A DNA stretch of 64,000 nt from Gigantopelta aegis (GCF_016097555.1 NC_054713.1:11454973-11518972); one strand, 5' to 3'. Counted from the first letter of the stretch, positions 43,441 through 54,100 are shown. A program made the numbers and translations. The notes: generated by a model not told the origin, from the letters alone.

Positions 43441-43531
43441 ACTTTTGGTTTTTGTAAAGAGTTTAACAAATTAACTCCCTTTATTAATCCAGTGATAGTC
43501 AGTTTTGTTACCTGTGTCATTTGATCCACTT

Positions 43532-43845
43532 ATGGCGGGATTTAGCTCAGTCGGTTGCGTGCTCGCTTGAGGTGCCAGCGTCACAGGATCGAACCACCTA
43601 GGTAGATCCATTCAACTGATTTTTTCTTCTGGTTCCAACCAGTGCATCACAGCTGGTCAAAGGCCGTGGTATGTACTTTCCTGTCTGTGGGAAAGCGGAT
43701 ATAAAAGATTCCTTGCTGCATTAGGAAACAAATATAGCGGGTTTCCTCTAAAAACTACTTGTCAGAATTACCAAATGTTTCACATCGAATAGCCGATGAA
43801 TAATAAATCAATCTGTTTTAGTGGTGTTGTTAAACAAAAACTTTT
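43532..43845 (+). repeat. tRNA-derived SINE, type C (second head), type A tail
   Basis: The head ggatttagctcagtcggttg ... ggatcgaaccacc differs from type A, but the central domain and tail (cacatcgaatagccgatgaa) are the same as type A. Reference copy for type C. Confidence 0.9.
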
Positions 43846-44303
43846 TTTTTTTAATCCACTCAATTTTTTTTTTTTTTTTTCAAATAGGCTGATAGCGTTC
43901 TATTAAGACGAGTGCATATTTTTTTTATATATGCAAATGTATGCAGCAAAAAAACCCAGACGACATGGGGGGGGGGGGGTAAACTGTCCTGAAAACACGT
44001 CTCTTCTTGTCTTCATTACGAATATTTCGGATCTCGGCTCATTTGCCTTGCACAAACTCAGCTAGCTCCTATTACAATTCTGTGACACCCCTTTCCCCTT
44101 TACAAATGTCTAGATCCGCCCCTGCTATCAAATGTATTATTTTAAAACTTATATTTGACGCACTGTACCATGTTTTACGTTCATCTTTTTAAAATTCAAC
44201 ATCATATTTTCTCTACAATTTAGAAATAAAAGATATATCCATGTAGTCCAAAATATTGGACTAGAGTACTCGAGAGTCAAACTCGACCATGACCCGAGTC
44301 GTA
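43846..44303. other. no gene seen
   Basis: T runs at 43,860-43,880 and a G run at 43,969-43,979; the rest is unremarkable AT-rich DNA. Confidence 0.4.
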
Positions 44304-45813
44304 TATATATACTCTTCAAAAAAAGAAACGCAAAAGGGTACAAATGGGTTATAACTCCGATTTTATGTTTCCTACCGGTTCATGCTTTGTGAATATAAGG
44401 TCATTGCATGTCCCAAACACATTCCCACGGTTACATTCGATAAAACGCAGCTACTGTACAATAAAGTTCCAAAATGTGAATATTCGCAAAAACGCAGCCA
44501 CGTGCAAACCATGTCACCACTGCACATGCGTTGTCTGCACGTGCAACATGAACACCGACAGTATAAAAGTGCAGGGTGTTCGCTTGCCTGGCCTCTGTAT
44601 CTGGCCGACAGTTGACAATCCAGGACATGCCACGTCTCAGTGAACCGCAGAGAAACAATGCCATCGGCCGACTAGACGCAGGCGAATCCAGAACGGCCGT
44701 TGCCAGGGCATTCCATGTGTCCCCAAGCACCATCTCCAGACTGTGGGACCGTTACCAGCAACATGGATCAACACGTGACCTCCCTAGATCCGGTCGACCA
44801 CGGGTCACTACCCCCGGGCAGGACCGCTACATCCGGGTACGCCACCTTCGGGAACGATTGACTACTGCCACCTCCACAGCCGCAGCAATACCAGGTTTGC
44901 GCAGGATATCCGACCAGACCGTACGGAACCGCCTACGTGAGGTAGGAATTCGTGCCAGACGTCCATTTCGAGGTGTCATCTTAACACCACAACACCGTCG
45001 ACTCCGACTGCAGTGGTGCCAGATTCATCGACAATGGCCTCAACTGCGATGGAGACAGGTGTGGTTCAGTGACGAGTCCCGATTTCTGCTCCGACGTCAT
45101 GATGGAAGATGTCGCGTGTATAGGCGTCGTGGTGAACGTTATGCGGCAAACTGCGTGCAGGAAGTGGACAGATTCGGCGGGGGTAGTGTCATAGTGTGGG
45201 CAGCCATCTCACACACTGGCAGAACTGACCTGGTCCACGTGCAGGGCAACCTGAATGCACAGGGCTACATTGACCAGATCCTCCGGCCACACATCGTTCC
45301 AGTTATGGCCAACGCCAACGCAGTGTTCCAACATGACAACGCCAGGCCTCACACAGCACGTCTCACAACGGCTTTCCTACAGAACAACAACATTAATGTC
45401 CTTCCTTGGCCATCGATATCACCGGATTTGAACCCAATTGAGCATCTATGGGACGAGTTGGACCGACGCCTCCGACAGCGACAACCACAGCCCCAGACCC
45501 TGCCCGAGCTGGCAGCAGCCTTGCAGGCCGAGTGGGCCACCATCCCCCGGGACGTCATCCGTACTCTGGTTGCTTCAATGGGCAGGCGGTGCCAGGCAGT
45601 TGTCAACACACGCGGAGGCCACACCCGGCATTGACTCCAGATGACCTTGACCTTGGTGGTGTGTCCTATCACTTACTCACAATGGACTAGAGTGAATTGT
45701 GAACAATCCTGCAACATTTGGTAATTATCGGACTCACCATTCAATAATTAAATCAATACTCCAAATGTTACGACAATGTGGTTTTGCGTTTCTTCTTTTG
45801 AAGAGTATATATA
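44304..45813 (+). mobile_element. intact Tc1-type DNA transposon, ~1.5 kb
   Basis: It has terminal inverted repeats (left tatatactcttcaaaaaaag, right matching in reverse as cttcttttgaagagtatata) with one or two mismatches. It lies in a TA-rich target, so the exact edge may move by a few TA steps. The single transposase gene is unbroken. It is inserted beside a tRNA-like SINE (45815-45930). Confidence 0.92.
44627..45634 (+). CDS. Tc1-type DD34E transposase, full length
   Basis: 335 aa, the normal size for Tc1 transposases. Start at MPRLSEPQRNNAIGRLDAGE (44627); the frame is open 17 codons further. Paired helix-turn-helix DNA-binding parts lie at ~1-110 (TAVARAFHVSPSTISRLWDR, the GRPR AT-hook-like motif SGRPRVTT, ISDQTVRNRL). 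Catalytic triad: FSDESRF (D149), QHDNARPH (D237) and SPDLNPIEHLWDEL (E272), with exactly 34 residues between the last two. The glycine-rich box is FGGGSVIVWAAIS. The gene is markedly more GC-rich than the surrounding DNA. No damage is seen, so the enzyme could be active. Confidence 0.95.
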   Translation: MPRLSEPQRNNAIGRLDAGESRTAVARAFHVSPSTISRLWDRYQQHGSTRDLPRSGRPRVTTPGQDRYIRVRHLRERLTTATSTAAAIPGLRRISDQTVRNRLREVGIRARRPFRGVILTPQHRRLRLQWCQIHRQWPQLRWRQVWFSDESRFLLRRHDGRCRVYRRRGERYAANCVQEVDRFGGGSVIVWAAISHTGRTDLVHVQGNLNAQGYIDQILRPHIVPVMANANAVFQHDNARPHTARLTTAFLQNNNINVLPWPSISPDLNPIEHLWDELDRRLRQRQPQPQTLPELAAALQAEWATIPRDVIRTLVASMGRRCQAVVNTRGGHTRH

Positions 45814-45814
45814 C

Positions 45815-45930
45815 GAGAGGATTCGAATCACGGACTCTCAGTACGAGAATCCAGTGTTCTGCCGACTGAGCTAATAGGGAAATTCCCACTAGCTATTGCC
45901 AGTAGAAGCACTTTATACCAACACTACTAC
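45815..45930 (-). repeat. tRNA-like SINE fragment (type F), copy 1
   Basis: The minus strand shows cctattagctcagtcggcag (A-box) and gtgattcgaatcc (B-box). The anticodon arm does not pair well, so it is a SINE head rather than a tRNA gene. Tc1 abuts it. Confidence 0.7.
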
Positions 45931-46079
45931 ATATTCCCCCACACAAGTGAAGATACGTCCCGGAGCTGTGGGCCACGGGCAGTTGAACTGGTACGGGTTC
46001 TAACTGGGTTATAACTCTATTCTTGTGTTAACAACACACCCAGTCTCTACGTCGGCTCCAAATGTACAGGAAAATCGAC

Positions 46080-46200
46080 CTTCACTGAGGGGATTCGAAC
46101 CAGAGACCCTCAGTGTGAGAGTCCTGTGCTCTACCCACTGAGCTAATAGGGAAATTCCCACTAGCTACTGCCAGTAGGAGCACTTTATACCAACACTATA
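46080..46200 (-). repeat. tRNA-like SINE fragment (type F), copy 2
   Basis: The minus strand shows cctattagctcagtgggtag and ctctggttcgaatcccctca. It shares aatagggaaattcccactag and ggagcactttataccaacac with copy 1. Confidence 0.75.
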
Positions 46201-46206
46201 CATGTG

Positions 46207-46637
<431 letters not shown>

Positions 46638-47345
46638 CAGTGGTGGTGGTGGTGGTGGTGGTGTTGGGGGGGGGGGGGGGGGGCTGATAGATCGAGGGCG
46701 CAACTCAAAGTTGCAATGGGAGTTCGGGCGTGGGTATGCTCCCCCGTAATATTTTGAAAACCTGATGTCTTGAAATGCAATTTTCTGCATTCTACAAGTA
46801 AAATTCTGCCTTAAGATTTACTACCAATAATATAATAATAATGCCTGATGTACGAGCTCTCTTCGCCTATTTCCGCCCATCGTTAAGCATAATTATTTCA
46901 TAAACTGTTTTATTAGTAGGCCGACCGAATGGCGAATATTAGGTGAATCATTCGGAACAACACCGCCAAACCTTTCGGGGAAATCCGGAATTACCCGATG
47001 TGTTCCGAATGTTAATAACTGACAGTTGGCAAGTCTAACAATAACATGGCAACGGTACTAGTCTCGATTTCATTGACAGCAACGTGCAACAATAGTTTGC
47101 GGAAACTTTGATTATTTGTGGTCTATAATTCGAGTTTTATCGCAGGAAAACTCTGTGATTAAAATGTGAGTTAGTTTAGTTTAAATTATTATTTTATTAT
47201 TGTTATTTTTTATTTGAAAAGTCAGTGGTAAATATGTACGTACGTACGCACGTGTGTATGTCCGCACGCAAACACGAGCAACCAACCAATCATTCATTTA
47301 TAAATCTATGCATTCACCCACCTGTTCAATCTTACCTTTTTTTTT
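46638..47345. other. unassigned; (GGT)n/G run then blank
   Basis: ggtggt repeats and a G run lie at 46,638-46,683. Around 46,925-47,030, gaatggcgaatattaggtg, attcggaacaacacc and ttccgaatgtt suggest an old palindromic element. No gene. Confidence 0.4.
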
Positions 47346-47347
47346 GA

Positions 47348-47450
47348 AGGACTTTCCTTTGGCACTGTCACTAACCCTAACCTAACCCTAACTATTTATG
47401 ATAAGTAATTATAATGTTCTTTATACGTGACAGTGCCAAAGGGAAGTCCT
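47348..47450. mobile_element. short MITE with telomere-like core
   Basis: aggactttcctttggcactg at left and cagtgccaaagggaagtcct at right form near-perfect 24-bp inverted repeats around a 55-bp core. The core starts with ctaaccctaacctaacccta (47371-47392). Confidence 0.8.
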
Positions 47451-47456
47451 ACCTTT

Positions 47457-47777
47457 AGCTTGGTTGAGTGCTCGCTTGAGGTGCTTGCGTTGCAGGATTG
47501 AGCACCTGGGTAAATGCATTCAACTGATTGGGTTTTTTCTTGTTCCAACCAGTGCACCACAACTGGTCAAAGGTCGTGGTATGTTTTTCTGTAGGTGGGA
47601 AAGTGCATATAAAAGATCCCTTGCTGCATCTTGTAGTAGGTTTCCTCTGTTGACTACATATGTCAGAATTACCAAATCATTGAAATGTTTGACAGCCGAT
47701 AATTAATTAATAATCATTGAAATGTTTGACATCCAATAGCCGATAATTAATTAATAAATGTGCTCTAGTAGTGCCTT
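47457..47777 (+). repeat. tRNA-derived SINE, type C
   Basis: The head starts at the A-box (ggttgagtgctcgcttgagg); its first bases are missing. The tail contains a ~37-bp internal duplication (attgaaatgtttgaca...gccgataattaattaat). Confidence 0.88.
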
Positions 47778-48263
47778 CTATTTACACATCCATCAATTCA
47801 GTTACCCATCCATTCCATCATCCAAATGTAACAAATGTGTTTTAAGAAGTTTTTTAAATGATATAAGATTTTGGGCATTTTTAAGAGTGTCTGGCAGTTC
47901 ATTCCATTTCTTCACAGCACTCACACTAAAGTAACATTTCTATGCATGTATATAGGCACGCATGCACTTGCGCACACACACAATACACACACACACATGA
48001 ACACACGAAAACACATACACACACATACATTCACACACACACATACATTCACACACACAATACACACACAATACACACAAACAATACACACAATACACAC
48101 ACACAATACACACTATACACACAACACACACACAACACACAAATACTCACACACAGACACATACGTACACATGGACACACATATGCACATATAGAGTCAG
48201 ACACAGACACATACACACAGACACAGACACATACACACAGACACATAAACACAGACACAGACA
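47778..48263. repeat. (CA)n-rich, degenerate microsatellite
   Basis: From about 47,970 to 48,263 the plus strand is almost only cacaca and cacata/cagaca words. Earlier bases are blank. Confidence 0.92.
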
Positions 48264-48272
48264 CACACATAA

Positions 48273-48510
48273 ATTGGCTATTGGATGTCAAACATTTGTT
48301 AATTCTGACATATAGTATATATTATTTCATTAGTAGCAAGATATATTTTATATGCACCATTCCACGGACTGGATAACACATACCATGGCCTTTGATATAC
48401 CACTCATGGAACACTGGCTGGAATGAGAAATAGCCCAATAGGCCCATCGACGGGGATCGACCGCGCATCAAGCGAGCACTTTACCACTGGGCTATATCCC
48501 ACCCCTCCAC
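48273..48510 (-). repeat. tRNA-derived SINE, type A, tail shortened
   Basis: Starts within the tail (attggctattggatgtcaaa) right after the CA repeat; head at right (gatatagcccagtggtaaag on the minus strand). Confidence 0.85.
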
Positions 48511-48756
48511 TCCAAAACAGAAATACTGCAGCTTCACCATTCTTCTCATTACAGTCCTTATGGCTTATGCAAGCAATTGCTCGTGCTCTAGTGTGCTCTC
48601 ACAAAACAATTTCTGCATGTGCGAAAAACAGCTCACCTCATCATGCACTGCTATAACTAATTTATTTTACTCAAAATTACTTTGAATTCGACACTGAGAG
48701 CAAGCACTCTTCTTCATAATTTTAGGCAAGCATTTTATTTTACCAGAGATTTTCAA

Positions 48757-48933
48757 AAAGAAAGAAAGAAATGTTTTATTTAATGACGCACTCAACACAT
48801 TTTATTTACGGTTATATAGTGTCAGACATATGGTTAGGGACCACACAAATATTGAGAGGAAACCCGCTGTCGCCACTTCATGGGCTACTTTTTTTTGATT
48901 AGCAGCAAGGGATCTTTTATATGCACCATCCCA
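48757..48933 (-). repeat. tRNA-derived SINE, type B, head missing
   Basis: A complete type B tail with (aaag)n end; the copy stops in the central domain (gcaccatccca), so it is 5'-truncated as expected for copies made by LINE machinery. Confidence 0.88.
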
Positions 48934-49044
48934 AGAGATTTTCAAACCATAAGCACTGTCATTATCATTGTCTATAATAAATTATTTTGTTGTGCTCTTT
49001 TCATAAAATGACTTTATTGAGTTGTTTGTTTTCTTTGTGTAAAG

Positions 49045-49152
49045 CGATTCAGGATGACAGACCTGGGTATGGACATGATCACGAAGAAACCACGGACTCC
49101 GCGGGATGAGTACACCCTGCTGACAGAGTCACAGATCAGAAACATCAGACAG
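49045..49152 (+). CDS. gene Y, first visible coding exon
   Basis: I do not recognise gene Y. This exon contains CGATTCAGG then ATG at 49054 and encodes MTDLGMDMITKKPRTPRDEY and TLLTESQIRNIRQ up to a GTGAAC donor, phase 0. The acceptor tttgtgtaaag lies just before 49045. The methionine is probably the start, with 5' UTR in this and earlier exons, but the frame is open back to the acceptor. The five exons give a 275-residue, charged protein without signal peptide or membrane segment. A SINE head begins 15 bp after the donor. Confidence 0.72.
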
Positions 49153-49167
49153 GTGAACTTCATTTGT

Positions 49168-49255
49168 AGATGGGTGGGACGTAACCCAGTGGTAAAGCAC
49201 TCGCTTGATGCACGGTCGGTCTGGGATCGATCCCCATCAGTGGGCCCATTGAGCT
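49168..49255 (+). repeat. tRNA-derived SINE head only
   Basis: gggacgtaacccagtggtaa to cccattgag, then cut off; the next SINE starts in the opposite direction 12 bp later. Confidence 0.8.
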
Positions 49256-49266
49256 TCATTTGTATA

Positions 49267-49583
49267 ATTTTTTTGTATTTAACGACACACTCAACACATT
49301 TTATTTACGGTTATATGGCATCATACATATGGTTAAGGACCACACAGATATTGAGAGAGGAAACCCGCTGTCGCCACTTCATGGGCTACTCTTTTCGATT
49401 AGCAGCAAGCAATCATTTACATGCACCATCCCACATATAGGGTAGTACATACCATGGTCTTTGATACACCAGTCATGGTGCACTGGCTGGAATGAGAAAT
49501 AGCCCAATGGGCCCACTGATTGGGATCAATCCCAGATTGACCGCGCATTGAGCGAACGCTTTACCACTGGGCTACGTCCCGCA
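49267..49583 (-). repeat. tRNA-derived SINE, type B
   Basis: Tail at left (tttgtatttaacgacacact), full head at right (gcgggacgtagcccagtgg on the minus strand). It sits inside gene Y's first visible intron. Confidence 0.92.
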
Positions 49584-49603
49584 CAGATTTTACAAAAGTG
49601 TCA

Positions 49604-49805
49604 CAGGGCTAGAAATATGTTTCTAGGTGAGAAAACTGTTTCGCCAAATTGTCTATTAAACTTGAAAAAATGCAGAAATCAACAGTTATTTTCTAAAAAT
49701 TGTCAATTATTCCATGAATTTTTTTTCTCCAAACTGAAATAAAATTTGCAAACTACTTTTAAAATTTGCAATTGCCGAATTTGATGAGTGCCAGAGCTAG
49801 CCCTG
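49604..49805. mobile_element. hAT-like MITE
   Basis: Ends cagggctag / ctagccctg; second copy of the family at 4584-4745. Confidence 0.72.
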
Positions 49806-51324
49806 TTGTCAGGATTCTTGTATTGCCCAAGTGAGAGTGGGGGTAATACATGAATCCTTGACACAAGTTTTGTAAAATTAATACAACTCACACACAAGTG
49901 TAATCATTTCTTTATTATCCAGATTATCCATAATATTATTTTTATAAATTACAAGGACCATTTCAAAACATTTGAAGCATAACTACATGTAGAAGGAGTT
50001 GACAAAATGATGTCATTTTCAGAAATAATGTCATTAAGAACTATGTGGATAATAAATAATAAATATATCCTTGTGATTGTGGTTTTAACCTGCCAAACCA
50101 TATACATCATTTGAAATATGTGAGGCAATAACTGCGGAAGCCACATTATGTTATGACATCGCTTCCCAAAATTACATCATTCATTGGTCATGTGAAATTG
50201 TTATGACGTGTGTGTCATACTGGTAATATTTCCCTGAATATTTTGAACTATGTGGATAATAAATAATAAATATATACTTGAGATTGTGGTCTTAACCTGC
50301 CAAACCATATACATCATTTGAAATATGTGAGCCAAGTGAATTCTCAATCTCTAACCACTGAAGTATCAAGAGAAGTACCCTCTACCCCAGATTCAGTGGC
50401 TAGCAATGTCAGACCAGATATTTGAGTTTGGATTACCGTACCCAAATACACAAATAAAATTAATTTTACATTTACCGGGGCAGTACCCAGATCAAAATCC
50501 TAGTGGAGGGGGCACTACTTTTTATAAACAAATGAAACTCTATACAAATTTAACTCTTGAGATGTGTATGCTATTTTCTGGAGTAAAAAGAAAAGTGAGA
50601 TTCTCAGAGATTCTTTCTTATTTGTTTTCAATTAAATTATAAGAAGTGATAAAAATATCGCTTCATTCAAGAATATTAAACATTTTATTCAGCCCAAAGT
50701 GAGAACAAAAAACAAAACACGAAAAACTCCAACAATGAACAACCAACCAACAACACAATAAAAATCAAAACAACAGCACCAATTTAAAATAAAATAAAAT
50801 AATAGCCCATCTTTGGCTCAGTCATTATAGGTTTTTTGACCTAGGGTGAGACCTTTTTAATCCATGAACATTGCTATTTTACTCTAAGGTGCCATTTAAT
50901 CCATGGTCATTCATCTGTTAAGGATGTGTTAAGGGATATATCAGATCTATATACTCTGAGAAACAAAAGTTACAATAGATTTAAGATATATACTGAATAC
51001 TGAATAGGCTGAAATAGATAAGATACATTGTACTTAATTTGACATTTGTCTTTTTAATTTTATATTCACTTTTAACATTAATTAGTTGTGTATTTATGTA
51101 TATGCATTGTAATGTACAGATATTTATGTGTGAAACACACTGTGAAATAATCAGCAATCCAAATAAACATTGGTATTCATATTACATAATTTTTACGATT
51201 CTGGTGGAATAAGCAAATAAAAAAAAATTGGAATAAATAAATGAATAAATAATAATAAAAATTCCCCAATTTCAATGCCTTATAGCAAATGTCGGATTTT
51301 AATGCATATTTTTTACTTCTCCAG
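49806..51324. other. intron of gene Y; no further exon seen
   Basis: A ~57-bp direct duplication (actatgtggataataaataa ... ccatatacatcatttgaaat) occurs at about 50,040-50,120 and 50,248-50,328. The rest is AT-rich. The frame at 50,406-50,642 has no flanking splice sites. Confidence 0.5.
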
Positions 51325-51565
51325 AACCGAACATCTTTCTTTGACGTCAGTAAAATCGGATGGACGCCATCGCGGACCCCCTACAAGAATGGAGAGAGAG
51401 CCACATTCAAGAGGTTCTCGCATTCAGCCAATGAAAATCTGTTTCGGGGCAGGACTCTCTCGGGACCAGTTTGTTGGATTGACGAACAAGTCACCACCAC
51501 CGTACCCGAGAACCACAACACATCAAGACATGGAGCATCGCTTCCATGGGGTGTCGAAAAACAAG
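51325..51565 (+). CDS. gene Y, second visible exon
   Basis: 80 codons plus one base. Acceptor ttctccag, donor GTAAGC. It encodes NRTSFFDVSKIGWTPSRTPY, ...FKRFSHSANENLFRGRTLSG and ends ...NTSRHGASLPWGVEKQ. Two other frames are also long here. This one is chosen because it joins the previous exon (phase 0) and the next exon (phase 1) without a stop. The SLPWG motif faintly recalls LPWG motifs in sperm microtubule inner proteins, but I would not name the gene on that. Its 3' end and following intron were copied repeatedly just downstream. Confidence 0.75.
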
Positions 51566-52715
51566 GTAAGCTCACATCTGAAGGTACCCCACCCTGTTTG
51601 TCTTCCCTAGGGTATACAAGTCATGCGATAAACAGCAGTGTTCTAAATACCACCCATTTCCCTTCTACAGTTTTCTGAAAAGAAACCACTCATGACTACC
51701 CGAGAACATCAAGATTTGCAATGTCACTTCCATGGGGTGTCAAAAAACAAGGTAAGCTGACATCTAAAGGTACCCCACCCTATTTGTCTTCTCTAGGGTA
51801 TACAAGTCATGCGATAAACAGCAGTGTTCTAAATCCCACCCATTTCCCTTATCCAGTTTTCTGAAAAGAAACCACTCGTGACTGTACCCGAGAACATCAA
51901 TACATCAAGATTTTCAACATCTCTTCCAAGGGGTGCTGAAAAACAAGGTAAGTGAAAATCACGTACCCCACCCTGTTTCTCTTCCCTTGAGTATAAAAAT
52001 CATGGGGTAAACAACAGTTCAGATCTCATGAATAGACTGCAATGTTTAATTATTTTTAAACAAAAATTATTTATTTATTTATTGGCCACCACATGCCTAA
52101 GGCTTGAATCTTATGAATGGACTGTAATTTTTTTTTCTAAAAATATCAAGGCAAGCATCAGGTACCCCACCCTGTTTGTCTTCCCTGACGTATACAAATT
52201 ATGGGGTAAACAGCTGTGTTCTAAATCAAGGTAAGCTGCATATACCCCATCTCAATTCTCTTCCCTGGGGTATACCAATCATGGGGTAAACAGCAGTGTT
52301 CTCAAACCCACCCATTTCCCTTCTCCAGTTTTCTGACAGTCAAGGTAAGTACCAGGTACCCCACCCTAATTATCTTCCTTGGGTTATACAAATTATGGGA
52401 TAAACAGCAGTGTTCTCAAACCCACCCATTTCCCGTCTCCAGTTTTCTGACAGTCAAGGTAAGTACCAGGTACCCCACCCTAATTATCTTCCTTGGGTTA
52501 TACAAATTATGGGATAAACAGCAGTGTTCTAAAACCCACCCATTTCTTGCCTTTCTCCAGTTTTTTTAAAAACAAGGTAGGCATCAGGTACCCCACCCTG
52601 GGTTTTTCCCACCCTGGGGTATACAAATTATGGGGTTAACAGCAGTGTTCTAAAACTCACCCATTTCCCTTCTGCAGTTTTCTGAAAATCAAAGTAAGCA
52701 TCAGGTGCCCCACCC
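51566..52715 (+). repeat. tandem array of exon-end plus intron units in gene Y
   Basis: About seven units of ~90-190 bp repeat the order ggtaccccaccct, gtatacaa-tcatgggg, aacagcagtgttctaaa, acccatttcccttctccag, then ttttctga...caag and gtaagt. Several units have an acceptor, a mini-exon and a donor. Examples: 51671-51751 (81 nt), 51857-51947 (91 nt), and 16-nt versions at 52329-52344, 52443-52458 and 52561-52576. The first two mini-exons still resemble the end of exon 51325-51565. In the phase left by that exon they would meet a stop (51671) or shift the frame, so they are probably not normal cassettes. Confidence 0.8.
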
Positions 52716-52797
52716 TAATTATCCACCTCAGTGGACCCATGCTCTGATTGGGGTTTTTTCACATCCCAACCAATGCCCCACGATGGGTGTATCAATA

Positions 52798-53022
52798 CAG
52801 GGTTTCTGCCAGAGGGTAAAACATTTTCAGATTTTATTTTTTTAAGTTAATGTTTTGACAAAATTAATTACTCTTATCATTACTGTATGATTTTCCTAAC
52901 CCTAACCCTAACCCTAACCCTAAACTTAATCCATTTTCTTTCCTTCTATACCCCCAGTTGACTGTGGCTGCATTCAGTTCCATAGCGCCATACCCAAACA
53001 TTTCTTTCTGGTAGAAACACTG
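52798..53022. mobile_element. hAT-like MITE with telomere-like core, inserted in a SINE
   Basis: cagggtttctgccagag at left and tctggtagaaacactg at right form terminal inverted repeats. The interior carries cctaaccctaaccctaac at 52895-52923. Confidence 0.75.
52895..52923. repeat. interstitial telomere-like (CCCTAA)n
   Basis: Between four and five perfect CCCTAA units, the animal telomere repeat, inside the MITE above. Confidence 0.95.
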
Positions 53023-53299
53023 TCAAAGGTTGTGTTATGTGCTGTCCTGTCTGGAAAAGTACATATCAAAGACCCCTTTCTGCTGATGGAAAAAGGTAGA
53101 CTACGAGTCAAAAATTACTAAATGTTTGACATCCAATAGTCGATGCTGAATAAATAAATGTGCTCTAGTGGTGTTGTTAAACAAACAGACTTTAACTTTT
53201 GCCTCCCTTAATCATCACTTATTTTTCCTGAGGTTATGGAATGCAAAGTAACCAACAAGTAGCCCACCTTCACATGGTTACCTCCTGCAGGTTTCTGAG

Positions 53300-53625
53300 A
53301 ATACCCCCGTAGCCCAGTGGTAAAGTGCTCACTTGATGCACGGTCGGTTTGGTATCTATCCCTGTCGGTGAGCCCATTGGGCTATTTCTCATTCCAGCCA
53401 GTGCACCATGACCGGTATATTAAAGGCCATGGTACATGTATGTGCAATCCTTTCTGTGGGAAAGTGCATATCAAAGATCCCTTTCTGCATTATGAAAAAT
53501 GTAGCGGGTTTCCTCTAATGACTATACGAGTCAAAATTGCCAAATGTTTGACATACAATAGCCAGTGACTAAAAAATAAATCTGCTCTTGTGGTGTCATT
53601 AAACAAAACAAACTTTAACAAACTT
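53300..53625 (+). repeat. tRNA-derived SINE, type A
   Basis: Head cgtagcccagtggtaaagtg, tail gacatacaatagccagtgac; a small gtacat duplication lies in the centre. Confidence 0.9.
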
Positions 53626-53659
53626 TTATCATTTTCATTTCAACTTATTTTCGTGCTTT

Positions 53660-53878
53660 ATATCCAATTATGGTTCAAGCACACTGTCCTGGGCACACAC
53701 CTCAGCTGTCTGGGCTGTTTGTCCAGAACAGTGGGCTAGTTGTTAACGGTTAGTGAGAGAGAAGAGGGTGTAGTGGTCTTACATCTACCCACTGAGTCGT
53801 TAAAACTCGCTCTGGGTGGGAGCCGCTACCGGGCTGCGAACCCTGTACCTACCAGCCTTATATCCGATGGCTTAACTT
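53660..53878 (-). repeat. another tRNA-headed repeat (type E), partial
   Basis: The minus strand gives atcggatataaggctggtag and gtacagggttcgcagcc (B-box). An unrelated body follows (agagcgagttttaacgactc, cagacagctgaggtgtgtgc). Only one copy is in the window, so its borders are approximate. Confidence 0.5.
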
Positions 53879-54100
53879 TTTTATTAATCTGATCTCCTCG
53901 TTTAAGGGGAGCTATCACTCTTGTTGCCTATCACTCCCCGGAAACTAGTTCAACGAGAATAATTTATATCTCTTGAATTGCTTTGAATTTTAAAAAACCC
54001 CGAAAGGATTAAATATTCATTGATCAATATGATAATATCTTAAATGGCTCCCCATAATGTAAGTTAGGAGAGCAATTAATTACTCACCTCAATTATATTT

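Larger units (their letters stand above)
52724..53205 (+). repeat. tRNA-derived SINE, type C, split by a MITE
   Basis: The left part (cacctcagtggacccatgct ... gggtgtatcaa) and right part (tcaaaggttgtgttatgtgc ... ggtgttgttaaacaaac) together make one SINE. 52798-53022 lies in between. The start of the head is missing. Confidence 0.8.

Noticed and set aside
46080-46200. Possible tRNA gene
   Set aside because: A- and B-box words are present but the anticodon stem does not pair, and a second copy with the same flanks exists, so it is a SINE head.
47871-48376. Thr/His-rich and Cys/Val-rich frames
   Set aside because: Products of the CA-rich simple repeat.
50406-50642. 78-codon frame in gene Y intron
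   Set aside because: No acceptor or donor in the right phase and no recognisable motif.
51275-51610. Alternative frame MPYSKCRILMHIFYF... in exon 2 of gene Y
   Set aside because: Only the chosen frame joins both neighbouring exons in phase without a stop.
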